In this document: piece by piece, positions 7,566-15,911 of the stretch
Layout of the letters: each line of letters opens with the position of its first letter
Numbering within the stretch: position 1 is the first letter of the stretch
Source of the DNA: Streptomyces sp. S.PB5
Lineage (GTDB): Bacteria; Actinomycetota; Actinomycetes; Streptomycetales; Streptomycetaceae
Direction: 5' to 3'
DNA: 64,000 nt
Assembly: GCF_030403745.1 (NCBI RefSeq)
Contig: NZ_JAQMWP010000011.1
Span: 124,001 to 188,000 of the forward strand
The notes under the pieces: generated by a model
The model's database searches: none
What the model was told of the DNA's origin: nothing
Seen by the model: only the letters and a program-made list of their open reading frames with translations
Translations under genes and position numbers: made by a program

Positions 7566-8311
7566 GGCTTCTCGGTGAGCCACAGACGGTTTCCGTTCAC
7601 TTCTCCGGCGGGCTTGTCCCAGACGTCGACGATGGCACCGGCGAGGTCCTTGACGTCCGTGAAGCCCGCGAACTTCGCGTTGGGTCGTTCGGCGCGCATC
7701 GCGTCGTGCACCAACGCCTTCACCACCAGGATGGTCGCCGCGGAGGTGAGCTCCTCACCGGCCCCCGCCTTGCGGAAGAAGTCGGCCATGGCGAGGGTCC
7801 ACGCCTCGGCGGCGGCCTTCGCGGCGGCGTAGGCGGCGTTGCCCGCGGTGGGCTTGGTCGCGCCGGCCGCGCTGATCAGGACGTAGCGGCCGCGGTCGCT
7901 GCGCTGGAGGGCCTCGGAGAAGGCGAGGGAGGTGTGCTGCACGGTGCGGATGAGCAGCAGCTCCAGGAAGTCCCAGTCGTCGAGGCTGGTCTTGATGAAG
8001 GTCTCGCTGCCACGCCAGCCGCCGACGAGGTGGACCACGCCGTCGACCCGGCCGAAGTCCTTCTCGATGCCGGCCGCCCAGTCCCGGGTGGACTCCAGGT
8101 CGAGCAGGTCGACGGGCTCCCCGGTGACGGTGGCCCCGCCGGCCGCGTCCCGGGCGTGGGACACGGCCTCCGCGAGCCGCTCGGGGTCGTTGTCCGCGCC
8201 GACGACGGTGGCACCCGCCTCGGCCAGTCGCCGCAGTGTCGCGCGGCCCGCGGGTCCGCCCGCGCCGGCCACCGCGATCACCGCACCGCTGAGAGCTCCG
8301 TTCCCCGCCAT
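7562..8311 (-). CDS. Short-chain dehydrogenase/reductase (SDR)
   Basis: This 249-residue Rossmann oxidoreductase has the dinucleotide motif GAGGPAGRATL at about residues 16-26 and the catalytic Ser147, Tyr161 and Lys165 (AAYAAAKAA). The VVHLVGG stretch (92-98) replaces the usual NNAG. Substrate is unknown. The ATG at 8311 has AGGAGGCGAAGAAC directly before it and is preferred over a start 18 codons upstream. It lies 50 nt after the DUF6421 gene and overlaps the threonine aldolase start by 4 nt, so the three probably work in one pathway, perhaps on a beta-hydroxy or beta-keto amino acid. Confidence 0.85.
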   Translation of the reverse strand: MAGNGALSGAVIAVAGAGGPAGRATLRRLAEAGATVVGADNDPERLAEAVSHARDAAGGATVTGEPVDLLDLESTRDWAAGIEKDFGRVDGVVHLVGGWRGSETFIKTSLDDWDFLELLLIRTVQHTSLAFSEALQRSDRGRYVLISAAGATKPTAGNAAYAAAKAAAEAWTLAMADFFRKAGAGEELTSAATILVVKALVHDAMRAERPNAKFAGFTDVKDLAGAIVDVWDKPAGEVNGNRLWLTEKP

Positions 8312-8361
8312 GTTCTTCGCCTCCTGAGCTTGCCGTGCAGTGTTCTCGGTACCGCGGTCGT

Positions 8362-9759
8362 TCACGCGGCGACCTGCTCGGCGCTCTCCGCACGGATGCC
8401 CTTGGTGCTGGCGATCACGTTCTTGAGCTTCTTGGAGAGGGCCTCATAGAACATGCTCAGCGGAAACTCGTCCGGAAGCACGTCATCGACGAGCTTTCGC
8501 GGCGGCTGGGTCAGGTCGAGGGCGTCGGGACCCTTGGCCCACTTGGAGCCCGGGTGCGGGGCGAGGTAGGCGGAGACCAGCTCGTACCCGGCGAACCAGT
8601 GGACGAGCTTCGGGCGGTCGATGCCGTCGCGGTAGAGCTGCTCGATGTCGGCGCAGAGCTGGTTGGTGACCTGCGGGGCGCGCTGCCAGTCGATGTGCAG
8701 CTTGTTGTCGGTCCAGCGGACGACGTCGTGCTTGTGGAGGTAGGCGAAGAGCAGCTGGCCGCCGAGACCGTCGTAGTTGCGGACCCGCTCGCCGGTGACC
8801 GGGAAGCGGAACATCCGGTCGAAGAGGACCGCGAACTGCACGTCACGGGCCTGCGCGACGCCTTCCGTCTCCAGCTTCACGGCCTCCTTGAAGGCGGTGA
8901 GGTCGCAGCGCAGCTCCTCCAGGCCGTACATCCAGAACGGCTGGCGCTGCTTGATCATGAACGGGTCGAAGGGCAGGTCGCCGTGGCTGTGGGTGCGGTC
9001 GTGGACCATGTCCCACAGGACGAAGGCCTCCTCGCAGCGCGTCTGGTCGTGGACCATCGCGGCGATGTCCTCGGGGAGCTCGAGGCCGAGGATGTCGACG
9101 GCGGCGTCGGTGACCCGGCGGAAGCGGGCGGCCTCGCGGTCGCAGAAGATGCCGCCCCAGGAGAAGCGTTCCGGTGCCTCGCGCACGGCGATGGTCTCCG
9201 GGAAGAGCACGGCGGAGTTGGTGTCGTAGCCGGCCGTGAAGTCCTCGAACTTGATGCCGCAGAACAGCGGGTTGTCGTAGCGGGTGCGCTCCAGCTCGGC
9301 CAGCCAGTCGGGCCAGACCATGCGCAGCACGACCGCTTCGAGGTTGCGGTCGGGGTTGCCGTTCTGCGTGTACATCGGGAAGACGACCAGGTGCTGCAGA
9401 CCGTCGGCGCGGCCCGCGGCGGGCTGGAAGGCCAGCAGGGAGTCCAGGAAGTCGGGCACCTCGAAACCGCCGTCGGCCCACCGCTGCAGGTCCTTGACCA
9501 GGGCCTCGTGGTAGGCGCAGTCGTGCGGGAGCAGCGGGGAGAGCTCCTCGACGGCGCCGACGACCTGCCGTACGACGGCCTCGGCATCGGCGCGCCCGGG
9601 GGCGCCCTCGGCCGTGAAGTCGATCGATCCGTCCTTGGACTGCCAGGGCCGGATCCGCTCCACGGCATCCTTGAGCACGGGCCATGCCGGGTGCTCCACC
9701 ACCCTGGTCATGGGAGGAGCCTGCTCCCCCGTCGCCGCCTGCACAAGAATTTCCGTCAT
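8362..9759 (-). CDS. DUF6421 family protein
   Basis: This 465-residue cytoplasmic protein matches DUF6421, a family conserved in Streptomyces and relatives without a known reaction. It is rich in His, Trp, Asp and Glu, with stretches such as VLWDMVHDRTHSHGDLPFDP (about 247-266) and LPHDCAYHEALVKDL (about 77-91), whose clustered His/Asp/Glu could form a metal site. There is no signal peptide or membrane segment. ATG at 9759 is preceded by GGATGGG. It is the first gene of an operon with an SDR and a threonine aldolase. The upstream 287 nt are less GC-rich than the surroundings and probably hold the promoter, but I cannot pick a convincing hexamer pair. Enzymatic function is unknown. Confidence 0.8.
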   Translation of the reverse strand: MTEILVQAATGEQAPPMTRVVEHPAWPVLKDAVERIRPWQSKDGSIDFTAEGAPGRADAEAVVRQVVGAVEELSPLLPHDCAYHEALVKDLQRWADGGFEVPDFLDSLLAFQPAAGRADGLQHLVVFPMYTQNGNPDRNLEAVVLRMVWPDWLAELERTRYDNPLFCGIKFEDFTAGYDTNSAVLFPETIAVREAPERFSWGGIFCDREAARFRRVTDAAVDILGLELPEDIAAMVHDQTRCEEAFVLWDMVHDRTHSHGDLPFDPFMIKQRQPFWMYGLEELRCDLTAFKEAVKLETEGVAQARDVQFAVLFDRMFRFPVTGERVRNYDGLGGQLLFAYLHKHDVVRWTDNKLHIDWQRAPQVTNQLCADIEQLYRDGIDRPKLVHWFAGYELVSAYLAPHPGSKWAKGPDALDLTQPPRKLVDDVLPDEFPLSMFYEALSKKLKNVIASTKGIRAESAEQVAA

Positions 9760-10046
9760 GTCCCATCCTCCACGGGAGAACCTCGCGTCAGGACACCGTA
9801 TGCATGGCAGGTTTCTTCAAGCAAGAGGAGTCTCCGGAAATTATCCTGCGCAGCCACATGGTCACAGAAATTTTTCCTGCCGAACGCCATGTCGGCGGAT
9901 TCAATGGGTATACGTAACCCCCTTGGGGTCGAGGGGCGGTCAATGCCCGCAGGACTCGCCCACGCCTGTGTACGCGCGGGTTCATCACCGCCCCGGGCCA
10001 CTAGGCTGCGGAGGCTGAGCCGCCGTCGACGGAAGCGAGTTGAACC

Positions 10047-10730
10047 TTGAACTTCCTTACCATCGGTCATCGCGGGGTCATGGGTCTCGAACCCGAGAAC
10101 ACCCTCCGCTCCTTCGTCGCCGCCCAGGAGGCCGGCCTCGACGTCATCGAACTCGACCTGCACCTGAGCAAGGACGGCGCGCTCGTCGTCATGCACGACA
10201 CGGACGTGGACCGCACGACCGACGGGACCGGCCCGATCGCCGAGAAGACCCTTGAGGAACTGCGCGCCCTGGACGCGGGCCGCGGCGAGCGGGTCCCCGT
10301 CTTCGAGGAGGTCCTGGAGGCCGTACGGACACCGCTCCAGGCCGAGATCAAGGACATCGCGGCGGCCCGGGCCCTGGCCGAGGTCATGCTCAAGCGGGAT
10401 CTGGTCGGCCGGGTCGAGGTCTCCTCGTTCCACGACGAGGCGGTCGCCGAGATCACCCGCCTGGTGCCGGGCGTACGGACCGCACTGATCGCCAGCCGGT
10501 ACGGCACCGACGTCGTGGACCGGGCCGTCGAGGCGGGCGCCGCGACCGTCTGCCTCAACATCCGCCGGATCACCCTGGAGGTCGTCGAACACGCCCGCAA
10601 GGCGGACCTCAGGATCATCGGCTGGGTGGTCAACACCCAGGACCAGCTGCGTCTCGTACGGGCCCTGCAGCTGGACGGTGCGACCACCGACTACCCGGAG
10701 ATCAAGCGCACCGCCCGCTTCACCGCATAG
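10047..10730 (+). CDS. Glycerophosphodiester phosphodiesterase
   Basis: This 227-residue TIM-barrel enzyme hydrolyses glycerophosphodiesters to sn-glycerol-3-phosphate and an alcohol. Key residues are the catalytic His8-Arg9 (GHRG), Glu15 and Asn18 in EPENT, the metal ligands Glu35 and Asp37 (IELDLHLSKDG) and the second catalytic His50 in VMHD. No signal peptide is present, so it works inside the cell. The start is a TTG at 10047; GGAAGCGAG about 8-11 nt upstream supports it, and the conserved TIGHRG begins a few codons later. The gene stands alone, divergent from the DUF6421 operon. Confidence 0.9.
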   Translation: MNFLTIGHRGVMGLEPENTLRSFVAAQEAGLDVIELDLHLSKDGALVVMHDTDVDRTTDGTGPIAEKTLEELRALDAGRGERVPVFEEVLEAVRTPLQAEIKDIAAARALAEVMLKRDLVGRVEVSSFHDEAVAEITRLVPGVRTALIASRYGTDVVDRAVEAGAATVCLNIRRITLEVVEHARKADLRIIGWVVNTQDQLRLVRALQLDGATTDYPEIKRTARFTA

Positions 10731-10745
10731 CCCCCTGCATGAACG

Positions 10746-11276
10746 TCACACCAACGGCTTGACCAGCAGCTCGAACTGCAGGTCGTCGCGCTGCGGGATG
10801 CCGAAGCGCTCGTCGCCGTACGGGAACGGGGTCATCCGGCCCGTACGGCGGTAGCCGCGCCGCTCGTACCAGGCGATGAGGTCGTCGCGTACGGAGATCA
10901 CCGTCATCTGCATCTCCGTGGCACCCCACTCCTCGCGGACCCTGCGCTCGGCCTCGGCGATGATCACCTTGCCGAGGCCGACGCCCTGGAGCTGCGGGCT
11001 GACCGCGAACATCCCGAAGTAGGCGTGGACGCCGCGGTGTTCGAGCTGGCAGCAGGCCACGATCCCGCCGTCGCGCTCGACGGTGAGCAGCCGGCTGTCG
11101 GGCGACTTGATGACCTGGAGGACCCCGTCGGGGTCGGTCCGCTGCCCCTGGAGGATGTCCGCCTCGGTGGTCCACCCCGCCCGGCTGGAGTCCCCTCGGT
11201 ACGCCGACTCGATCAGCGCGACCAGGGCATCCACATCGGCGTCGGTCGCGTCGCGGAAAGTGAGTCCAGCGGTCAT
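10746..11276 (-). CDS. GNAT family N-acetyltransferase
   Basis: This 176-residue protein has the GNAT fold. The acetyl-CoA pyrophosphate loop is QLQGVGLGK (about 105-113) after the beta-4 strand YFGMFAVSP, and the C-terminal YERRGYRRTGR motif is typical. It would acetylate a small-molecule amine or a protein amine; the acceptor is unknown. ATG at 11276 starts the conserved beta-1 sequence. It is convergent with the GDPD gene and divergent from a VOC gene 70 nt away, with which it may share a control region. Confidence 0.85.
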   Translation of the reverse strand: MTAGLTFRDATDADVDALVALIESAYRGDSSRAGWTTEADILQGQRTDPDGVLQVIKSPDSRLLTVERDGGIVACCQLEHRGVHAYFGMFAVSPQLQGVGLGKVIIAEAERRVREEWGATEMQMTVISVRDDLIAWYERRGYRRTGRMTPFPYGDERFGIPQRDDLQFELLVKPLV

Positions 11277-11346
11277 CGGGCGTATCTCCGCTCTCGGGCA
11301 CGGCACGGGCACCGACGAGCGTAACGCTCCCACTAGGCTCCGCCGC

Positions 11347-11739
11347 ATGGTGCACGTACTGAGTGGCCGAACCCTCCTCCACCCCACCGACCCCGAGCGC
11401 TCCCGGGCCTTCTACGGAGAGCAGCTCGGCCTCGCCGTCTACCGCGAGTTCGGCACGGGTCCCGACCGCGGCACCGTCTACTTCCTCGGCGGCGGCTTCC
11501 TGGAGGTCTCGGGGCGGTCGCAGACACCGCCGTCCCCGGCGGTGCGGTTGTGGATGCAGGTCGAGGACGTGGCGGCCGCGCACGAGGAGCTGCTGGCGAA
11601 GGGCGTCGCGATCGTGCGGCCGCCGGTGAAGGAGCCCTGGGGGCTGATCGAGATGTGGATCGCCGACCCGGACGGGATGCCGATCGTGCTGGTGGAGGTG
11701 CCGGCGGACCATCCGATCCGGTACCGGCCCGGGATCTAG
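11347..11739 (+). CDS. VOC family protein (glyoxalase/bleomycin-resistance fold)
   Basis: This 130-residue single VOC module has the paired beta-alpha-beta-beta-beta halves. HPTDPERSRAFYGEQLGL near the start and EPWGLIEMWIADPDGMPIVLVE near the end are the family landmarks, with Glu at about 114-118 a likely metal ligand. The ligand or reaction is unknown. The stop codon overlaps the stop of the converging acetyltransferase-like gene (TAG read both ways at 11736-11739), a very tight convergent arrangement. Confidence 0.8.
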   Translation: MVHVLSGRTLLHPTDPERSRAFYGEQLGLAVYREFGTGPDRGTVYFLGGGFLEVSGRSQTPPSPAVRLWMQVEDVAAAHEELLAKGVAIVRPPVKEPWGLIEMWIADPDGMPIVLVEVPADHPIRYRPGI

Positions 11740-12635
11740 GGGCGGTGTTCCCAGCCTCGGTCGGTGCGGGTCAGTTCGTGGAAGCCGGTCGAGGTCAGCA
11801 GGGCGATCGCCTTGGTGTCGCCCGCCTGCTCGTAGGCGACGACGCGGTCGACGCCGGACAGCCGGAGCCATTCGGCGGCCTGGGCGAGGAGCCGGCGTCG
11901 CAGGTCCTCGGACCCGGCGTGCAGGTTGCCGATGTCGGCGAGACCCGCGGCGCGTGTGTGGCGTTCGGGGCGGGCCAGGGCGGTGTCCACCTCGATGAAG
12001 CCGAGGGCGCGGCCGCCGTCGCGGGCCGTGAAGCGGGTGCCGCACTCCCCCAGGGTGCGTTCGACGGTGACGCCCGGGCAGGGCTCGGGCGGTGGGAGGT
12101 CGGCGACGCGGGCGATCAGGACGACCTCCGTGTCGCCCAGGTGCCGGAAGCCCGCCCGTGCGTAGGCGGCGCGGATGTGCGGCCAGTTGCGGGGCAGGCC
12201 GTACACGACCGGGGCGGGCAGCGAGCCGTCGGCATACCGGACGCGGACGTTCCAGCGGGCCAGCCGGGCGAGGCAGGCGGCGAGCAGGAGGTCGGCGGCC
12301 TCCTCCGGGTCGGACCGGAAGGACGCCCGGGGATGGCAGACCAGCCAGTTGATCTCGCCCGCGTCCCGGTAGCTCTCGCCGACCTCCGGGTCCGCGCGGT
12401 AGCGCAGCAGATGGGCGGCCGCGACGACGTACCCGTGCTGCTCGGCGACGAGTGTCACGCGCTCGCACACCCAGGGGTCGGTGAGGAACTCCTCGGGCCG
12501 GCGTTCCAGCGCGCTCAGGACGGTGTTGGTGGAGACGGAGACGCCGGGGATCACGGCGGCGACATGCGCGTTGATCAGTTCGGTGAGCTGGTCGCGGTCG
12601 TCGCGGCGGAACGGGCGCACCTCTGGAGCGGACAT
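11736..12635 (-). CDS. Two-lobed GNAT-type acetyltransferase
   Basis: This 299-residue protein carries two acetyltransferase-like halves. The N-terminal half begins RPFRRDDRDQLTELINAH and includes EINWLVCHPRASF, and the C-terminal half ends with WLRLSGVDRVVAYEQAGD and GFHELTRTDRGWEHRP. Neither half shows a textbook R/QxxGxG/A loop, so activity may be divergent or one lobe may be structural. ATG at 12635 precedes the conserved start. It converges on the VOC gene with overlapping stops. Confidence 0.7.
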   Translation of the reverse strand: MSAPEVRPFRRDDRDQLTELINAHVAAVIPGVSVSTNTVLSALERRPEEFLTDPWVCERVTLVAEQHGYVVAAAHLLRYRADPEVGESYRDAGEINWLVCHPRASFRSDPEEAADLLLAACLARLARWNVRVRYADGSLPAPVVYGLPRNWPHIRAAYARAGFRHLGDTEVVLIARVADLPPPEPCPGVTVERTLGECGTRFTARDGGRALGFIEVDTALARPERHTRAAGLADIGNLHAGSEDLRRRLLAQAAEWLRLSGVDRVVAYEQAGDTKAIALLTSTGFHELTRTDRGWEHRP

Positions 12636-12812
12636 ACGGGGCCTCCGGGCCGTGGTGGTGAACGGGAGGGCCGCCATGAGGTGCGGTACGCGGACGAGGG
12701 TACGCGCGGTCGGGGGCCCGGGGCCAGAGTGCGACGCCGGATGGCAGCGGCGGCCGAGCGGGGCTAGCGTGCGAAAAGGGGACGCTCGCGTCGGCAGAAA
12801 GGCCGTGACGCC

Positions 12813-13577
12813 ATGAAACTCGACAAGCCGGTGGTCGGCGGCCCCTGCTGGGCCGAGGTGGGAACCCCGGATCCGGAGGCGGCGAAGTCCTTCTACGGCG
12901 AGCTCTTCGGCTGGCGCGCGGAGACCGACTCCCGGGAGGAGATGGGCGGGTACACGATCGCGTACGTCGGTCATCTCCCGGTCGCCGGGCTTGTGCCGTT
13001 GGGTGAGGAGGGGCAGCCCGTCGTGTGGTTCGTGACCTTCGCCGTGGCGGATCTCGACGCCACGGTGGAGAAGGTCGAGTCGGCCGGTGGGAGCGTGGTG
13101 TTCGAGCCCGGGGACGTTCCCGGCATGGGGCGCTTCGCCTCGGTCGCCGATCCGCAGGGCGCCGGTTTCCATCTGTGGCAGGCGAAGGGCTTCGAGGGGG
13201 CGGGGCTGCTCAACGAGCCCGGTGCGCTCGGGTGGGTGGAGCTGATGAGCCGGCAGCCCGAGCGGGCGGTGGACTTCTACACCACGGTGTTCGGCTGGAG
13301 CGTCAACGCCTCCGAGCACTACACGCAGTGGGGTCTCGACGGCGCCGACTTCGGCGGCATGGTGCGGATGGACGACAAGTTCCCGCCCGAGGTGCCGCCG
13401 CACTGGCTGCCGTACTTCGCGGTGGCGGACGTGGACGCGAGCGCGGCAACGGCGACGGAGGCGGGCGGCACGGTCCTGATGGAGCCCACGACCGTGCCCG
13501 ACGGTCTGCGGATCGCGGTCCTGCGGGATCCCCAAGGGGCTATGTTCGGGGTGTACTCGGCAGGCGCGGAACACTGA
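12813..13577 (+). CDS. Tandem two-domain VOC family protein
   Basis: This 254-residue protein contains two consecutive VOC modules. The first runs about 5-122 (CWAEVGTPDPEAAKSFYGELFGW to DPQGAGFHLWQ) and the second about 130-250 (ALGWVELMSRQPERAVDFYTTVFGW to DPQGAMFGVYSAG). Two modules in one chain make a complete VOC pseudo-dimer, as in hydrolase- and dioxygenase-like relatives. The pattern is common in Streptomyces and is often annotated as a hydroxylase-like glyoxalase; the substrate is unknown. ATG at 12813 has AGAAAGG about 6-12 nt upstream. Confidence 0.85.
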   Translation: MKLDKPVVGGPCWAEVGTPDPEAAKSFYGELFGWRAETDSREEMGGYTIAYVGHLPVAGLVPLGEEGQPVVWFVTFAVADLDATVEKVESAGGSVVFEPGDVPGMGRFASVADPQGAGFHLWQAKGFEGAGLLNEPGALGWVELMSRQPERAVDFYTTVFGWSVNASEHYTQWGLDGADFGGMVRMDDKFPPEVPPHWLPYFAVADVDASAATATEAGGTVLMEPTTVPDGLRIAVLRDPQGAMFGVYSAGAEH

Positions 13578-13600
13578 TCCACGGCCGCCGGGAAACGCGC

Positions 13601-13631
13601 TTGCGTTGAAGTGCGCTCCACCTCCTAGCGT
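13601..13631 (+). promoter_or_regulatory. MerR-type promoter with 19-nt spacer ahead of the aldo/keto reductase
   Basis: TTGCGT (13601-13606) and TAGCGT (13626-13631) are separated by 19 nt, two more than optimal. The spacer carries the imperfect dyad TGAAGTG-CGCTCCA (13607-13620). This geometry is the hallmark of MerR-family activation, in which the regulator untwists an over-long spacer. No merR gene is adjacent. Confidence 0.55.
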
Positions 13632-13666
13632 CGTGCGCACGAACTGCCCGAAGGGGGAACTGAATC

Positions 13667-14719
13667 GTGCGTTACACACTGTTCGGCAGGACCGGTCTGC
13701 GCGTGAGCGAGCTGAGCCTCGGCGCGATGGTCATGGGCGAGGAGTCGGGCGTCGGCTCGGACAAGGAGACGAGCGCCAAGCTGCTGGACGCCTACGCCGA
13801 CGCGGGCGGCAACTTCGTCGACACGGCCGACATCTACTCGGGCGGCAACTCCGAGCGGATTCTCGGCGAGTCGCTGGAGGGCCGGCGCGAGGAGTTCGTG
13901 CTGGCCAGCAAGTACACGTGCGGGACCCGCAAGGGGGACCTGAACGCGGCCGGCAACCACCGCAAGAATCTGGTGCAGTCGGTGGAGGCGAGCCTGGAGC
14001 GGCTGCGCACCGACCGCCTCGACGTCCTGTGGGTGCACGCCCGGGACAACTTCACCCCGGTCGACGAGGTGATGCGGGCACTGGACGACCTCGTACGGAC
14101 CGGCAAGGTGCTGTACATCGGTGTCTCGGACTGGCCCGCGTGGGAGATCGCACAGGCCAACACCCTGGCCGAACTGCGGGGTTGGACCGCGTTCGCCGGT
14201 TCGCAGCTGCGCTACAACCTGCTGGAGCGCACTCCGGAACGTGAACTGCTGCCGCAGGCGCGGGCGTTCGGCCAGGCGGTGTTCGCCTGGGCTCCGCTGT
14301 CGGCCGGACGGCTGACCGGCAAGTACCGGCGGGGTGAGACGGGCCGGCTCGACGCCTGGGGCAGCAAGCCGACCGCCCAGGAGGAAGAGGTCATCACCGC
14401 GGTCCTGGAGATCGCCGAACAGGGCGGCTGGAGCCCGGCCCAGGTGGCGCTGGCCTGGCTGCTCCAGCGCCCCGGCAACATCGTCCCGATCGTCGCCGCC
14501 ATCAAGGAGCACCAGCTCGCCGACAACCTGGGCAGCGTCGGCGTGCGCCTCGACGCGGACGCGGTCGCGCGCCTGGACGAGGCGAGCGCGGTGGACCTGG
14601 GCTTCCCGCACGACTTCGTCCGGGAGCCGGCCGTCGTCAAGACGATCTACGGCGACCGCTGGGCCGACATCGACGACCGCCGCTCGGGCTACCGCCGCAC
14701 GGCGACCGACGTCCTCTAG
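13667..14719 (+). CDS. Aldo/keto reductase
   Basis: This 350-residue NADPH-dependent TIM-barrel reductase belongs to the YakC/Tas-like group. The tetrad is visible: Asp and Tyr in NFVDTADIYSGGNSE (about 46-60), Lys in FVLASKYTCG (about 79-88) and His in LWVHARDN (about 122-129). The cofactor end carries GSQLRYNLLERTPERELL and the late NPLG-equivalent region. It would reduce a carbonyl compound in the cytoplasm. The start is GTG at 13667 with AAGGGGGAACT upstream. The 19-nt-spacer promoter suggests induction by a MerR-type sensor of electrophiles or redox stress. Confidence 0.9.
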   Translation: MRYTLFGRTGLRVSELSLGAMVMGEESGVGSDKETSAKLLDAYADAGGNFVDTADIYSGGNSERILGESLEGRREEFVLASKYTCGTRKGDLNAAGNHRKNLVQSVEASLERLRTDRLDVLWVHARDNFTPVDEVMRALDDLVRTGKVLYIGVSDWPAWEIAQANTLAELRGWTAFAGSQLRYNLLERTPERELLPQARAFGQAVFAWAPLSAGRLTGKYRRGETGRLDAWGSKPTAQEEEVITAVLEIAEQGGWSPAQVALAWLLQRPGNIVPIVAAIKEHQLADNLGSVGVRLDADAVARLDEASAVDLGFPHDFVREPAVVKTIYGDRWADIDDRRSGYRRTATDVL

Positions 14720-14753
14720 TCCACGCATGGTCCGCCGGTCCACGCATGGTCCG
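14719..14753. repeat. Tandem 16-bp direct repeat after the reductase
   Basis: GTCCACGCATGGTCCG occurs at 14719-14734 and again at 14738-14753, with a third partial copy (GTCCAC) at 14757-14762 extending into the end of the next gene. It fills the gap between two convergent stops. It may be a recent slippage duplication; no function is evident. Confidence 0.8.
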
Positions 14754-15233
14754 TTAGTCCACGAAGTAGCTGTCGTGCCGGACGCGGAACTCCTTGAGTG
14801 CGTCGCCGCCGCGTCCGGTCATCTCCGCGACCTGCTCGAAGTACTCCTCACGCGGGGCGCCCGGGGAGAAGAGCAGGAGCATGGACGTGGGTTCGTCGGA
14901 GACGTTCTTGAAGGCGTGCAGCCCGCCGACCGGCACGTACAGGAAGTCGCCCGCGAGGCCCGTGACCCACTTCTCCCCGTTGTAGAGCTCCAGTTCGCCC
15001 GAGAGGACGTAGAAGGACTCCGACATCGCCTTGTGGAAGTGGGTGCTGGGCCCGCCGGACCGGGGCGCCATCTCCACCTTGTACAGGCCGAATTCACCTC
15101 CGGTCGACTCATGGGTGGCGAGGTAGTGGGTCGAGCCACCGGGCGAGGAGAGGTCCGCGGGGGTGCCGGCGGGGCGGAAGACGGCGTTCACCTCGCCCTT
15201 GTCGCCGTGGTAGCGGGGCTCCGGGTACGACAT
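14754..15233 (-). CDS. Single-domain cupin protein
   Basis: This 159-residue protein has the cupin motif 1 block STHFHKAMSESFYVLSGELELY (about 63-84), with its two histidines and glutamate, and motif 2 PVGGLHAFKN (about 102-111), with the third histidine. A metal-binding site is therefore intact. Cupins of this size are often dioxygenases or isomerases acting on small metabolites. ATG at 15233 follows AGAAGGAGCGCATC; an upstream start would include the ribosome binding site as coding. It lies downstream of another cupin on the same strand with 125 nt between, so they are perhaps coregulated. Confidence 0.85.
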   Translation of the reverse strand: MSYPEPRYHGDKGEVNAVFRPAGTPADLSSPGGSTHYLATHESTGGEFGLYKVEMAPRSGGPSTHFHKAMSESFYVLSGELELYNGEKWVTGLAGDFLYVPVGGLHAFKNVSDEPTSMLLLFSPGAPREEYFEQVAEMTGRGGDALKEFRVRHDSYFVD

Positions 15234-15358
15234 GATGCGCTCCTTCTGACAGATCGACACCGGAAAGGGTGGCTCGCGCCCCCGCGCGGCGGCATCATGC
15301 CTCCGGATGATCTTGACGAGCCGGGGACGAGGACCGCGGACCTGGACCTGACGGCGCG

Positions 15359-15877
15359 CTAGCGTCCGGGAACCATCTGCGTCAGCTGGTGGATGCCGTG
15401 GCGGCTGCGCACCTCGGCGACGGCCTGCTGGTCGGGCGGCCCGCCCCCTTCCAGGATCCCGGCGATCTCCATGATGTAGTGCTCGTGGCCGGCCGGGGCG
15501 GCGAGGAACAGCATGCGGGCGGGGGCCGTACCGGGGTTGGCGAAGCCGTGGGGGCAGCCTGCGGGGACGTACATCAGGCTGCCGGGCCCGCCGCGGGCAA
15601 CCTTCTGTCCGGACTCCGACTGCCAGCTCTGCCAGTTCCCGGAGGTCCGGACCGTGGGTTCGAAGGCGAGGAGGTCGAGTTCGCCGTCGAGGACGTAGAA
15701 CAACTCCTCGGCCTCGTCGTGGAAATGGGCCCCGACGTCGAACCCCGGCCCCACGACGGCCTCGAACACCGACCAGCGGGCCGAGTGTTCGGCCCCGACC
15801 TTGAGCGTCATGCCGGAGGCGCCCATGAGGCGGCCCGAGCCCGGCGGCAACACCAGTCCATCGGTCATGGCGGCCAT
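15359..15877 (-). CDS. Cupin domain protein
   Basis: This 172-residue cupin has motif 1 as DVGAHFHDEAEELFYVLDGELD (about 47-68) and motif 2 as VPAGCPHGFANPG (about 104-116). Both give the usual His/His/Glu/His metal set. Two starts are close, ATG at 15877 and ATG at 15868, and neither has a strong ribosome binding site. It is probably an oxygen-dependent or isomerising enzyme on an unknown small molecule. Sequence outside the cupin core differs clearly from the cupin at 14754-15233, so they are not recent duplicates. Confidence 0.85.
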   Translation of the reverse strand: MAAMTDGLVLPPGSGRLMGASGMTLKVGAEHSARWSVFEAVVGPGFDVGAHFHDEAEELFYVLDGELDLLAFEPTVRTSGNWQSWQSESGQKVARGGPGSLMYVPAGCPHGFANPGTAPARMLFLAAPAGHEHYIMEIAGILEGGGPPDQQAVAEVRSRHGIHQLTQMVPGR

Positions 15878-15911
15878 GGTGACCCGGAAGCCCCGGTTCG
15901 GGAAGCGGTCG

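Noticed and set aside
6480..7832. Plus-strand open frame opposite threonine aldolase and the SDR
   Set aside because: It spans two real genes on the other strand and has no motif of its own.
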